Assembly (NCBI RefSeq): GCF_041228405.1
Contig: NZ_CP133888.1
Span: forward strand, 2,914,001-2,978,000
Reading direction: 5' to 3'
Length of the DNA stretch: 64,000 nucleotides
Source: Salinilacustrithrix flava
Lineage (GTDB): Bacteria; Actinomycetota; Acidimicrobiia; Acidimicrobiales; Salinilacustritrichaceae
The notes below the pieces were generated by a model, which ran no database searches, was not told the DNA's origin, and saw nothing but the letters and a program-made list of their open reading frames with translations. Positions 32,564 through 41,326 of the stretch are shown piece by piece (the first letter of the stretch is position 1; every line of letters begins with the position of its first letter). The position numbers were made by a program, and so were the translations under genes.

Positions 32564-34057
32564 GTGCGCCGGACGCGTGACCGACGGGGCCGGATCCTGG
32601 GCAGCGCCCGTGCCCGAGTCCTCATCGGCGCGCTCGCGCTGCTGGCGGGCACGATCGCGGTGTCCATCGTCGTCGACCGCGCGCTGCTGCTCGCGCAGCT
32701 CGACGAGCGGATCGACGCGAACCTCGCCCAGGAGGTCGCGGAGTTCGAGCAGCTGGCCCAGGGGATCGACCCCGACAGCGGGGAGCCCTTCGGCTCCGAC
32801 GTCGCCGCCATCTTCGACACCTTCTTCGCCCGCAACATCCCCGACACCGACGAGGTGTTCCTGGGTCTCGTCGACGGTCGGCCCTACCTCCGCAGCCCGG
32901 ACGCGCCCTACCCGCTGGAGGACGTCGCCTCCCTCGTGGCGTCCTGGGGCTCCGCTCGCGAACCGGCGTACGGCAACGCGTCCACACCCGGCGGCGACGT
33001 CCGGTACCTCGTGGTGCCCGTGGTGGTGACGGGCGGTGAGCGGGAGGGAACGTTCGTGGTGGCGCGCTTCCCGGCGGCCGAGCGGGCCGAGGTCGACGAT
33101 GCCGTCCGGGCCGCTGCCACCGTCGGCCTCGTGGCGTTCCTGGTCGCCGCGGCGGCCGCATGGGCCATCGCCGGGCGGGTGCTCGCACCGCTCCGGGACC
33201 TGGCGCACGCGGCAGACGCCGTGCGGGAGGACAACCTCAGCGAACGGATCCCGGTGGACGGCAGCGGCGAGCTCGCCGAGCTGACGCAGACGTTCAACGC
33301 CATGCTCGACCGGGTCGAGGGTGCCTTCGCCACCCAGCGGTCCTTCCTCGACGACGCCGGCCACGAGCTGCGCACGCCGATCACGGTGATCCGCGGGCAC
33401 CTCGAGCTCGCTGCGTCCGACGAACCCCTCGGCGAGGCCACCCGCGAGGTCGTGTTCGACGAGCTGGACCGCATGACCCGGATCGTGGAGGACCTGCTCC
33501 TGATCGCGAAGGCCGAACGGCCCGACTTCGTCGTGCCCGGCCCGGTCGATGTCGCCGACCTCACCCACGAGATCGTCGCCAAGGCCAGCCCCCTCGTGGA
33601 CCGGGAGTGGGAGGTGCGGGCGGAGGCGGTCGTGGTCGCGCAGCTCGACCGGGAGCGGATCACGCAGGCGTGGATGAACCTGGTGCGCAACGCCGTCCAG
33701 CACACGACCGACGGCCAGCGCATCACCGTGTTCTCCGTGGTGGCCGGCGAGCACCTGGAGCTCGGCGTGAGCGATCAGGGCGAGGGCGTGCCGGCCGAGG
33801 ACCGCGACCGGATCTTCGACCGGTTCGGCCGGGGGGCCTCGGCCCGACGCACCCGCAGCGACGGCGCCGGGCTGGGCCTGGCCATCGCCACCGCGATCGC
33901 TGCCGCCCACGGCGGTCGGGTCGACCTGCGCGACACGCCCGGGGGCGGCGCCACGTTCGTCCTCTGCCTGCCGGCAGCGGCCGTCGAGACCCCCACGACC
34001 CCGACCGTCGTGGAGGACGAGCGAACCGAGGAGGAGCTGCCGTGGCCCGCATCCTGA
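32564..34057 (+). CDS. Two-component sensor histidine kinase
   Basis: A 497-residue membrane kinase. It has a first membrane segment (about 15-40), an extracytoplasmic sensor of about 130 residues and a second membrane segment (about 183-205, VGLVAFLVAAAAAWAIAG). A HAMP domain follows (LAPLRDLAHAADAVREDN). The H-box DDAGHELRTPITVIRGHLEL has the phospho-His. N-box WMNLVRNAVQHTT, G1 VSDQGEGVP, F-box FDRFGRG and G2 DGAGLGLAIA are all intact. The C-terminal acidic extension (PTVVEDERTEEELP) is not part of the fold. It overlaps the response regulator gene by 16 bp, so they are a pair. Confidence 0.96.
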   Translation: MRRTRDRRGRILGSARARVLIGALALLAGTIAVSIVVDRALLLAQLDERIDANLAQEVAEFEQLAQGIDPDSGEPFGSDVAAIFDTFFARNIPDTDEVFLGLVDGRPYLRSPDAPYPLEDVASLVASWGSAREPAYGNASTPGGDVRYLVVPVVVTGGEREGTFVVARFPAAERAEVDDAVRAAATVGLVAFLVAAAAAWAIAGRVLAPLRDLAHAADAVREDNLSERIPVDGSGELAELTQTFNAMLDRVEGAFATQRSFLDDAGHELRTPITVIRGHLELAASDEPLGEATREVVFDELDRMTRIVEDLLLIAKAERPDFVVPGPVDVADLTHEIVAKASPLVDREWEVRAEAVVVAQLDRERITQAWMNLVRNAVQHTTDGQRITVFSVVAGEHLELGVSDQGEGVPAEDRDRIFDRFGRGASARRTRSDGAGLGLAIATAIAAAHGGRVDLRDTPGGGATFVLCLPAAAVETPTTPTVVEDERTEEELPWPAS

Positions 34058-34704
34058 TCGTGGAGGACGAGGACCGGATCGTGTCGTTCCTCACCAAGGG
34101 CCTCGAGGCCAACGGGCACTCCACCATGGCCGTCGGCGACGGGATCACGGCCGCGGCGGTGGTCGACGACGCCAGCTTCGACCTGATGATCCTCGACATC
34201 GGCCTGCCGGGGAAGGACGGGTTCGCCGTGCTGCAGGAGATCCGCGAGCGCGGCGTGCGCCTGCCCGTCATCGTGCTGACGGCACGGGATGCCACGTCCG
34301 ACACCGTCACCGGGTTCGATGCCGGCGCCGACGACTACGTCACCAAGCCGTTCCGCTTCGAGGAGCTGCTGGCCCGGGTCCGGGCCCGGCTGCGCGACCA
34401 GGGGACCACCGAGCAGACGCTGCTGGAGGCCGGCTCCGTCGTGCTCGATCTGCGGCGGCGGACGGTGTCGGTGGACGGCCGCAGCGTCGAGCTGTCGTCA
34501 CGGGAGTTCGCGCTCGCCGAGGCGCTGTTCCGGCACCCCGGTCAGGTGCTGTCGCGCGAGCAGCTGCTGTCGATGGTCTGGGGCTACGACTTCGAGCCGG
34601 AGTCCAACGTCGTCGACGTGTACATCGGCTACTTGCGCCGCAAGCTCGGTGCGGACCGCATCGAGACCGTCCGGGGGATGGGGTACCGGCTGCGCGCCGG
34701 GTAG
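34042..34704 (+). CDS. OmpR-family response regulator
   Basis: A 220-residue regulator. The receiver domain (1-118) has the acidic pair ED in ILIVEDEDR, the phosphoacceptor Asp in LMILDIGLPG, the switch Thr in VLTARDA and the Lys in YVTKPF. The winged-helix output domain (about 128-218) has RRRTVSVDGRSVELSSREFAL and VDVYIGYLRRKLG with RGMGYRLR. GTG 34042 overlaps the kinase gene. It probably binds the 11-bp-spaced sites at 32059-32120 and so controls its own operon and the divergent one. The signal is unknown. Confidence 0.97.
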   Translation: MARILIVEDEDRIVSFLTKGLEANGHSTMAVGDGITAAAVVDDASFDLMILDIGLPGKDGFAVLQEIRERGVRLPVIVLTARDATSDTVTGFDAGADDYVTKPFRFEELLARVRARLRDQGTTEQTLLEAGSVVLDLRRRTVSVDGRSVELSSREFALAEALFRHPGQVLSREQLLSMVWGYDFEPESNVVDVYIGYLRRKLGADRIETVRGMGYRLRAG

Positions 34705-34706
34705 CC

Positions 34707-35789
34707 CTACCGGGACTCGGCGCTGCCGGGCGGGGCGATGGCCACCCAGGTCGGGCCGGGCGTGAGCAGCACCGGCTCGCCGTCGGGGCCGGTGTAGGTC
34801 GTCACGTCGCCGACGGTGGGTCGGGACCAGCGGGCCTGGACGAGGCGCCCGGCACTGAGCACCCAGGCGTCGCCCTCGCCGACGAGCTGGGCCTCCACGA
34901 TCGGGAACCCGGCGGCGTCGCAGCACTGCACCTCGGCGTAGGGCGTGAACTGGACGATGACGTTGGGTGGGGCGACGCGGGTGTCCGTCGCGTCGACGTG
35001 GGGTGTGTCGCGCTGGCTGCGGGCCCAGCCGCTGCCGTCCCACTCGTAGTCGACGGGCGCGCTGCCCGGCCCCCCACCGAACGCGATCCGCACTCCGGTG
35101 GCCGGGTCTCCGGTCGGCTCGACGTCGGCGGGCCGGTACCGGAACAGGGCCGGCGGTGGCCGCTCCTCGCTCGCCACCGCTGCGCGCAGCGCGCCGGTGG
35201 AGCTCATCAGGTTGTACGGCGCGGGTCGATCTCCGGCCCGGTCGTAGGCGCCGGTGGCGGCATCGAGCCCGACGTCGACGACGGCGGCGCCGCGGACCTG
35301 TGCGACGACCCCGGCGTTGGCCCCGGACCACGCGAAGAGCGGGCGGTTCAGGGGCTCCATCAGGAGCAGGTCGGTGGTGCGGGCCGAGCGGATCGGGCCC
35401 ACCGGATCGGCGTCCTGGGAGTGGAAGAGCGCGAGGAAGCGGGTGACGCTGCCCTCCACCATCTCCTCGTACACCACGTCGGCCTGGTTGATCCCGGCCT
35501 GAGGGCGTCCGCCCCGACCGGTGCGGGGCTCGGCGTTGTCGATCTTCACCGCCAGGACCGGCTGCTGGGCTCGGGCTGCGTCGTCCACCGGTTGGCCGGT
35601 GAGCGGGTAGCCGGGCTCGGTCGTCGTCGTGGTCGAGGTCGTCGTCGTGGTGGACGTGGTGGTGGAGGTGACGGCTCGCTCGGCGGGCTCGTCACCGCCT
35701 CCGCCGAGCGCGATGACCACGATGGCGACGGCGATGACGGCGAGCACGCCGGCGACGATCGCCCACTGGCGTGAGGTGAGCTGGGGCAC
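34707..35789 (-). CDS. DUF3048 domain protein (YerB-like)
   Basis: A 360-residue protein with an N-terminal membrane anchor (about 9-29) and a Thr-rich linker (STTTSTTTTTSTTTTTEP). A DUF3048-type domain follows: VLAVKIDNAEPRTGRGGRPQ, AGINQADVVYEEMVEG, TRFLALFHSQDADPVGPIRS. The last third continues with VIVQFTPYAEVQCCDA and WSRPTVGDVTTYTG. The family is typified by B. subtilis YerB and its function is not established. It is extracytoplasmic by topology. It converges on the response regulator with 2 bp between the stops. Confidence 0.88.
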   Translation of the reverse strand: MPQLTSRQWAIVAGVLAVIAVAIVVIALGGGGDEPAERAVTSTTTSTTTTTSTTTTTEPGYPLTGQPVDDAARAQQPVLAVKIDNAEPRTGRGGRPQAGINQADVVYEEMVEGSVTRFLALFHSQDADPVGPIRSARTTDLLLMEPLNRPLFAWSGANAGVVAQVRGAAVVDVGLDAATGAYDRAGDRPAPYNLMSSTGALRAAVASEERPPPALFRYRPADVEPTGDPATGVRIAFGGGPGSAPVDYEWDGSGWARSQRDTPHVDATDTRVAPPNVIVQFTPYAEVQCCDAAGFPIVEAQLVGEGDAWVLSAGRLVQARWSRPTVGDVTTYTGPDGEPVLLTPGPTWVAIAPPGSAESR

Positions 35790-35854
35790 CTGCGCGACCG
35801 TAGCGACGGCGGTGCCAGGTCTTCGGCATCGTCGGCGGCGGGTACGGACCCCCC

Positions 35855-36055
35855 ATGTCCGATCAGTCGAACCACCACCAGACCGGCGACCTCGGCGAGC
35901 TGCTCGGTCTCGACGCCGCCAGCGAGCTGCTCGGCGTCCCGGTCGAGCAGGTCCGCGCCATGGCCGACCAGGGCCTCATCACCCGCCACGACCGTGAGGG
36001 CGGCCCCGGCTTCCAGCGGGCCGAGCTCCTCGCGGCGCGCGACGTCGGCGGCTGA
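35855..36055 (+). CDS. Small helix-turn-helix protein
   Basis: A 66-residue protein. LGLDAASELLGVPVEQVRAM and the following DQGLITRHDREGGPGFQ have the spacing of an excisionase/MerR-like winged helix (AAxLLGVxxxxVRxxxxxGLI, then a GxxxF/Y wing). It is short enough to be a single DNA-binding domain. No partner gene is evident: it sits between the divergent DUF3048 gene and the convergent DsbA gene (6 bp apart). ATG 35855 is the assumed start. Confidence 0.6.
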   Translation: MSDQSNHHQTGDLGELLGLDAASELLGVPVEQVRAMADQGLITRHDREGGPGFQRAELLAARDVGG

Positions 36056-36061
36056 GACCCG

Positions 36062-36706
36062 TCAGCTCGCCGCTCGGCGCTCGTGCATGCGGGTGAGCAG
36101 GTTGCGGATGGTGTCCACGTCCTGGGCGCCGGGGATCATGAAGGAGTCCTCGATGACGAAGGCCGGCACGCCGGTGATCTGGCGGTCGGCGGCCCCCTCG
36201 AGGTCCGACGCCACCGCATCTCGGCCCGTGCCCGTGGCCACGGCTTCGCCGGCCAGCTCGCGGTCGGCGCCGACGTCTACGGCCCACTCGACGAGGTTGG
36301 CGGCATCGGCGATGTTGGCGCCCTCGGTGAAGTACGCCCGGAACAGCCGGTCGTGCAGCTGCGCCGCGGTGTCGGGACCGTGCTCGGACTCGACCCACGC
36401 AACCAGCGACAGGGCCGGGAGGCTCGTGACCCGCTGGGCCAGGTCGAAGCGGTAGTCGATGCCGACCTCCTCCCCGAGGGGCACGAGGCGCCCGGTCATG
36501 CCCTGGAACGCGCCGGGCCCGTACTTGCGGTCGATCGCCGTCGCCAGGTCCTTCGGCTCGGCGGTCGCCGTCGGATCGAGCTGGAAGGCGCGCCACCGGA
36601 CCTCCACCTCGTCGGCGAAGTCGAGGCCCTCGAGGGCCACCTCGAGGCGCCGCTTGCCGAGGTAGCACCACGGACAGACGACGTCGGACCACACATCGAT
36701 GCGCAT
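36062..36706 (-). CDS. DsbA family (FrnE-like) oxidoreductase
   Basis: A 214-residue thioredoxin-fold protein without signal peptide. It begins MRIDVWSDVVCPWCYLGKRR with the active site CPWC (about 11-14), the motif of the FrnE/2-hydroxychromene-2-carboxylate isomerase-like group. The helical insert (LPALSLVAWVESEHG ... LHDRLFRAYFTEGANIAD) and the cis-Pro in ITGVPAFVIEDSFMIPGAQ are typical. Such proteins are cytoplasmic disulfide oxidoreductases or isomerases. It is divergent from bioB. Confidence 0.92.
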   Translation of the reverse strand: MRIDVWSDVVCPWCYLGKRRLEVALEGLDFADEVEVRWRAFQLDPTATAEPKDLATAIDRKYGPGAFQGMTGRLVPLGEEVGIDYRFDLAQRVTSLPALSLVAWVESEHGPDTAAQLHDRLFRAYFTEGANIADAANLVEWAVDVGADRELAGEAVATGTGRDAVASDLEGAADRQITGVPAFVIEDSFMIPGAQDVDTIRNLLTRMHERRAAS

Positions 36707-36773
36707 GCCTGCACCCAACCACAGGTGACGCCGAGGTGTTCCGGGCCCATTCGGTGCGACCGCGGGCCGACCG

Positions 36774-36779
36774 TAGGAT
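36774..36779 (+). promoter_or_regulatory. Putative -10 of bioB (leaderless type)
   Basis: TAGGAT lies 8 nt before the bioB ATG. There is no Shine-Dalgarno and no BirA-like palindrome. Confidence 0.5.
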
Positions 36780-36787
36780 CGCCCGCC

Positions 36788-37756
36788 ATGGTCGAGACCT
36801 CCCCCCGCCACGACTGGACCACCGACGACGCGCTCGCACTGCTCGAGCGCCCGTTCCACGACCTGCTCTTCGACGCCCAGCAGGTCCACCGGGCGGGCTT
36901 CCGGCCCGACGTGGTCGAGGGTGCGATCCTGCTCTCGATCAAGACTGGCGCCTGCCCGGAGGACTGCGCGTACTGCCCGCAGTCGGCGAAGTGGAACACC
37001 GACCTCGAGCCCGAGCGGCTGATGGACACCGAGGAGATCGTCGCCGCCGCGACGAACGCGAAGGCGTCCGGCGCGTCCCGCTTCTGCATGGGTGCTGCCT
37101 GGCGGTCGCCGAACGACCGCCAGGTCGAGCGGGTCGCCGACGCGGTCGCTGCGGTCGGCGACCTCGGCATGGAGACCTGCGTGACGCTCGGGATGCTCAC
37201 CGACGCCCAGGCCCAGCGCCTCGCGGACGCCGGGCTCGACTACTACAACCACAACCTGGACACCTCGCCGGACTTCTACGGCGAGATCATCACCACCCGC
37301 ACCTACCAGGACCGGCTCGACACGATCGGCCACGTGCGAGAGGCCGGCGTCCGCCTCTGCTGCGGCGGCATCGTCGGCATGGGCGAGAGCCGCCGCCAGC
37401 GGGCCGGCCTGCTCGCCCAGCTGGCCCAGCTCGACCCCCACCCCGAGAGCGTGCCGATCAACCTGCTGGTCCAGGTGCCCGGCACGCCCCTCCACGGCAC
37501 CGACGAGCTCGACGGCCTCGAGCTGGTCCGCACGATCGCCGCCGCCCGGATCATGATGCCGGGGTCCGTCGTCCGGCTGTCCGCCGGTCGCAGCCAGATG
37601 AGCGACGAGCTGCAGGCGCTGTGCATGCACGCCGGCGCCGCCAGCATCTTCCTCGGCGACAAGCTGCTCACCACCGGGAACCCGGGCGACGATGCCGACG
37701 CAGACCTGCTCGAGCGCCTCGACACGTCGCTCGCCGAGGCCTCCCTGCTCGACTGA
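36788..37756 (+). CDS. bioB: Biotin synthase
   Basis: Radical SAM enzyme that inserts sulfur into dethiobiotin. The 322-residue protein has the 4Fe-4S motif ACPEDCAYCPQSAKW (CxxxCxxC). FCMGAAWRSP, DYYNHNLDTSPDFY and RLCCGGIVGMGESRRQRAGL are also conserved. The 2Fe-2S ligand Arg/Cys positions fit the family, and LSAGRSQMSDELQALCMHAGA is near the C-terminus. Other biotin genes are not in the window. It is followed by ung after 33 bp with its own -10, so the link to the repair genes may be only positional. Confidence 0.96.
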   Translation: MVETSPRHDWTTDDALALLERPFHDLLFDAQQVHRAGFRPDVVEGAILLSIKTGACPEDCAYCPQSAKWNTDLEPERLMDTEEIVAAATNAKASGASRFCMGAAWRSPNDRQVERVADAVAAVGDLGMETCVTLGMLTDAQAQRLADAGLDYYNHNLDTSPDFYGEIITTRTYQDRLDTIGHVREAGVRLCCGGIVGMGESRRQRAGLLAQLAQLDPHPESVPINLLVQVPGTPLHGTDELDGLELVRTIAAARIMMPGSVVRLSAGRSQMSDELQALCMHAGAASIFLGDKLLTTGNPGDDADADLLERLDTSLAEASLLD

Positions 37757-37774
37757 ACGGGATCCGGGGTCGGG

Positions 37775-37780
37775 TACGTT
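37775..37780 (+). promoter_or_regulatory. Putative -10 of the ung-ligB-phr operon
   Basis: TACGTT lies 9 nt before the ung ATG; no Shine-Dalgarno is visible. Confidence 0.42.
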
Positions 37781-37789
37781 CGGCGCCGC

Positions 37790-38449
37790 ATGAAGACCGA
37801 CTGGAACCCGCTCCTGCGCGACCAGTTCGAGGAGCCCTACTGGCACGAGCTGCAGGCCTTCGTCCGGGAGGAGCGGGCGCGCCACGAGGTGTACCCGCCC
37901 CACGACGAGGTGTTCGCCGCACTCCACCTCACGCCGCACTCGGACGTGAAGGTGCTGATCCTCGGCCAGGACCCCTACCACGGCCCCGGCCAGGCCCACG
38001 GGCTCTGCTTCTCGGTACGTGAGGGCATCGACATCCCGCCGTCGCTGGTCAACATCCACGCCGAGCTGGAGGCCGACCTCGGGTGCCCGCGGCCCGGTCA
38101 CGGGAACCTGGAGCACTGGGCCCGCCAGGGGGTGCTGCTGCTCAACACGACCCTGACCGTCCGTGCACGCCAGGCGGCGTCGCACCAGCGCAAGGGCTGG
38201 GAGCGCTTCACCGACCGGGTCATCGAGGTCGTCGACGCCAAGCCCGAACGGGTCGTCTTCGTCCTCTGGGGTGCGTCGGCCCGCCGGAAGGCGGCCCAGA
38301 TCGACACGTCGAAGCACACGATCATCGAGTCGCCGCACCCGTCGCCGCTGTCGGCGCACAAGGGGTTCTTCGGCACCCGCCCGTTCAGCCGGGCCAACGC
38401 GGCGCTGGTGGCGGCCGGGCGCGAGCCGGTCGACTGGTGCATCCCGTGA
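37790..38449 (+). CDS. ung: Uracil-DNA glycosylase
   Basis: Removes uracil from DNA, the first step of base-excision repair of deaminated cytosine. The 219-residue family-1 enzyme has the catalytic water-activating motif LGQDPYHGPGQAHGL (Asp in GQDPYH). The uracil-recognition GVLLLNTTLTVR is present, as is the leucine-intercalation loop HPSPLSAHKGFFG. Length matches Ung. The stop overlaps the ligB GTG (GTGA), so glycosylase and ligase are translationally coupled. Confidence 0.97.
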   Translation: MKTDWNPLLRDQFEEPYWHELQAFVREERARHEVYPPHDEVFAALHLTPHSDVKVLILGQDPYHGPGQAHGLCFSVREGIDIPPSLVNIHAELEADLGCPRPGHGNLEHWARQGVLLLNTTLTVRARQAASHQRKGWERFTDRVIEVVDAKPERVVFVLWGASARRKAAQIDTSKHTIIESPHPSPLSAHKGFFGTRPFSRANAALVAAGREPVDWCIP

Positions 38450-39969
38450 CGCTGCTGGCCGACGTCGTCGCCGCAGCCGATGCCGTCGGCGCGACGACGA
38501 AGCGCACGGCGAAGCGCGACGTGCTGGCCGGGCTGTTCGCCGCGCTCGCCCCCGAGGAGATCCCCATCGTGATCGGGTTCCTCCTGGGGGAGGTGCGACA
38601 GGGCCGCATCGGCGTCGGCTGGGCCGCGATCCGGGATCTGGACTGCCCGCCAGCGGAGGAGGCCGGCCTCACCGTCGACGAGGTCGACCGAGCCGTGTCG
38701 ACGCTGGCGAGCACCACCGGACCCGGCTCGCAGGGGGCGCGACGGGCCCAGCTCGTCGCGCTGTTCTCCCGGGCGACCGCGCCCGAGGCGGACTTCCTCG
38801 CTCGCCTGTTCGTGGGCGACATGCGCACGGGCGCGCTGGCCGGGGTGGTCACCGACGCGGTGGCCGCGGCATCGGGCATCCCGGCACCGGCGGTGCGCCG
38901 GGCCGTGATGCTGGCCGGCGACCTCGGCGCCGTGGCCCGCATCGCCCTGACCGAGGGACGCGAGGCGGTGGAGGCGGTCGGCCTCGAACCGCTCCGGGCC
39001 GTCCAGCCGATGCTGGCGTCGACCAGCGAGTCGGTGGCGGCCGCCATCGAGGAGGTCGGCGAGGCCAGCGTCGAGTGGAAGCTCGACGGCGCCCGCATCC
39101 AGGTCCACCGGGCCGGCGACGACGTGCGCATCTACACCCGGAACCTGAACGACGTCACGGAGCGGCTGGCCGAGGTGGTCGCGGTGGTGCGAAGCTTCGA
39201 CAGCAGCTCCTTCGTCCTCGACGGCGAGGTGCTGGGCTTCATGGGCCCGGATCAGGCACCGCAGGCGTTCCAGGACACGATGAGCCGCTTCGGTCGCGGT
39301 GCCGGCGAGACCGCGCTCGTCCCGCAGTTCTTCGACCTCCTCCACCTGGACGGCGCCGACCAGATCGACGAGCCGCTCCGGGTTCGACGCGAGCGGCTGG
39401 CCGCCCTCGTGGGCCCCCACCTCATCCCCGGCACCACGACGCTCGACCCCGTGGTCGGCGAGGACGTGCTCGCAGACGCGCTGGCCCACGGACACGAGGG
39501 CGTGATGGTGAAGGCCGCCGATTCGTCGTACGAGGCCGGTCGGCGGGGGCGGTCGTGGCGCAAGGTCAAGCCCGTGCACACGCTCGATCTCGTGGTGCTC
39601 GCCGTGGAGTGGGGGAGCGGCCGCCGGACGGGCTGGCTGTCCAACATCCACCTCGGGGCGCTCGATCCTGCGACCGGCGAGCCGGTCATGGTCGGCAAGA
39701 CCTTCAAGGGCATGACCGACGAGATCCTGGCGTGGCAGACGGCGCGCTTCCAGGAGCTGGAGACCCGCCGGTCGGGCCACACCGTGCACGTCCGCCCCGA
39801 GCAGGTGGTGGAGATCGCGCTCGACGGGGCGCAGACCTCGAGCCGCTACCCGGGCGGCGTCGCCCTGCGCTTCGCCCGGGTGGTCCGCTACCGCGACGAC
39901 AAGTCGGTCGCCGAAGCAGACACCCTGGACGCCGTGCGCTCCCTGCTCGCCGGTCCGGCCTCCCCATGA
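38446..39969 (+). CDS. ligB: ATP-dependent DNA ligase (LigB-type)
   Basis: Seals DNA nicks using ATP. The 507-residue protein has an N-terminal DNA-binding domain (about 1-195) and the nucleotidyltransferase motif I EWKLDGARIQVHR with the AMP-accepting Lys. Motifs III-V follow (FVLDGEVLGF, EGVMVKA, SWRKVKP), and an OB-fold ends in RYPGGVALRFARVVRYRDDK. Its length equals that of mycobacterial LigB from memory, supporting orthology. It is distinct from the essential NAD-dependent LigA. It overlaps both ung and phr by 4 bp. Confidence 0.95.
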   Translation: MTLLADVVAAADAVGATTKRTAKRDVLAGLFAALAPEEIPIVIGFLLGEVRQGRIGVGWAAIRDLDCPPAEEAGLTVDEVDRAVSTLASTTGPGSQGARRAQLVALFSRATAPEADFLARLFVGDMRTGALAGVVTDAVAAASGIPAPAVRRAVMLAGDLGAVARIALTEGREAVEAVGLEPLRAVQPMLASTSESVAAAIEEVGEASVEWKLDGARIQVHRAGDDVRIYTRNLNDVTERLAEVVAVVRSFDSSSFVLDGEVLGFMGPDQAPQAFQDTMSRFGRGAGETALVPQFFDLLHLDGADQIDEPLRVRRERLAALVGPHLIPGTTTLDPVVGEDVLADALAHGHEGVMVKAADSSYEAGRRGRSWRKVKPVHTLDLVVLAVEWGSGRRTGWLSNIHLGALDPATGEPVMVGKTFKGMTDEILAWQTARFQELETRRSGHTVHVRPEQVVEIALDGAQTSSRYPGGVALRFARVVRYRDDKSVAEADTLDAVRSLLAGPASP

Positions 39970-41312
39970 CGACGGCGCTGCTGTGGTTCCGGCGCGACCT
40001 GCGCCTGTCCGACAACCCCGCGCTGGTCGAAGCGGTCCGCGAGGCGGACGAGGTGGTCGGGGTGTTCTGCCTGGACCCGGCGCTCCTCGGTCCGGCGGGG
40101 GACGTCCGCCGCCACCACCTGTTCCGCACGCTGGCCGCCCTCGACGGGTCGATGGACGGGAACCTCGTGGTGCGCGCCGGCGACCCGACCTCGGTGATCC
40201 CGGAGCTGGCGGTCGAGGTCGAGGCCGCGTCGGTGCACCTGGCCGAGGACTTCGGCCCCTACGGCCGTCGGCGGGACGACGCGGTCGCCGAGCGGGTGAC
40301 CGGCGCCGGGGTGGAGCTGGTGCGGACCGGGTCGGCGTACGCGGTGCCGCCCGGCTCGATCGAGAACAAGTCGGGGTCGCCCTACAAGGTCTTCACGCCG
40401 TTCTCGCGCGCGTGGCGGGACCACGGCTGGCCCGCTCCGGTGCGTCGGCCGTCATCGATCCCGTGGCGCTCGGCGCCGGGCGACGGGATCCCCGACCTCC
40501 CCGACATCGGCGACGTGGACCTGCCCCGCGCCGGCGAGGACGCGGCCGGCAACCGCCTCGACCACTTCCTCCGGGCCAAGGTCGAGGACTACGACGAGGC
40601 CCGGGACCGGCCGGGCGCAGACGCGACGTCACGGCTGTCGCCCGACCTGAAGTGGGGCACGCTGCACCCCCGCCAGGTCCTCGCCCGCCTCGGGCACACG
40701 GCGGGGGAGCGGACCTTCGCCACCGAGCTGTGCTGGCGGGAGTTCTACGCCGACGTCCTGTTCCACCGACCGGAGTCGGCGCGTGAGTCGATGGACGGCA
40801 AGGTCGGCGCCATGCCGTGGGATCGGGGCGCGGGTGCCGACGAGCTGTTCGTTGCCTGGACCGAGGGTCGCACCGGCTTCCCGATCGTCGATGCCGGCAT
40901 GCGCCAGCTGCTCGCCGAAGGGTGGATGCACAACCGCGTCCGCATGATCACGGCCAGCTTCCTCGTCAAGGACCTGCACCTGGACTGGCAGCGGGGGGCG
41001 CGGTGGTTCATGCAGAACCTGGTCGACGGCGACCTCGCCTCCAACCAGCACGGGTGGCAGTGGACGGCCGGCACCGGCACCGACGCCGCCCCGTTCTTCC
41101 GGATCTTCAACCCGACGACGCAGGGGCAGCGATTCGACCCGGACGGCACCTACGTGCGCCGCTGGATCCCCGAGCTCGCCGGGGTTCCCTCGAAGTGGGT
41201 CCACACCCCGGCCGACGCACCGGACGGGGTGCCGGCCGGCTACCCCGAGCCGATCGTGGACCACCGGGAGGAACGGGAGGAGTCGCTACGGAGGTATGGG
41301 GCGACCCGGTAG
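39966..41312 (+). CDS. phr: Deoxyribodipyrimidine photolyase (class I)
   Basis: Light-driven repair of cyclobutane pyrimidine dimers. The 448-residue protein has an N-terminal Rossmann antenna domain (LLWFRRDLRLSDNPAL) and a helical FAD-binding domain with ATELCWREFYADVLFHRP and GRTGFPIVDAGMRQL. WMHNRVRMITASFLVKDL, DGDLASNQHGWQWTAGTGTD and FRIFNPTTQG follow. The electron-transfer tryptophans expected in this region are present. The ATG overlaps the ligB stop. It completes an ung-ligB-phr repair operon. Confidence 0.95.
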   Translation: MTTALLWFRRDLRLSDNPALVEAVREADEVVGVFCLDPALLGPAGDVRRHHLFRTLAALDGSMDGNLVVRAGDPTSVIPELAVEVEAASVHLAEDFGPYGRRRDDAVAERVTGAGVELVRTGSAYAVPPGSIENKSGSPYKVFTPFSRAWRDHGWPAPVRRPSSIPWRSAPGDGIPDLPDIGDVDLPRAGEDAAGNRLDHFLRAKVEDYDEARDRPGADATSRLSPDLKWGTLHPRQVLARLGHTAGERTFATELCWREFYADVLFHRPESARESMDGKVGAMPWDRGAGADELFVAWTEGRTGFPIVDAGMRQLLAEGWMHNRVRMITASFLVKDLHLDWQRGARWFMQNLVDGDLASNQHGWQWTAGTGTDAAPFFRIFNPTTQGQRFDPDGTYVRRWIPELAGVPSKWVHTPADAPDGVPAGYPEPIVDHREEREESLRRYGATR

Positions 41313-41326
41313 GGAATGATCACCCG

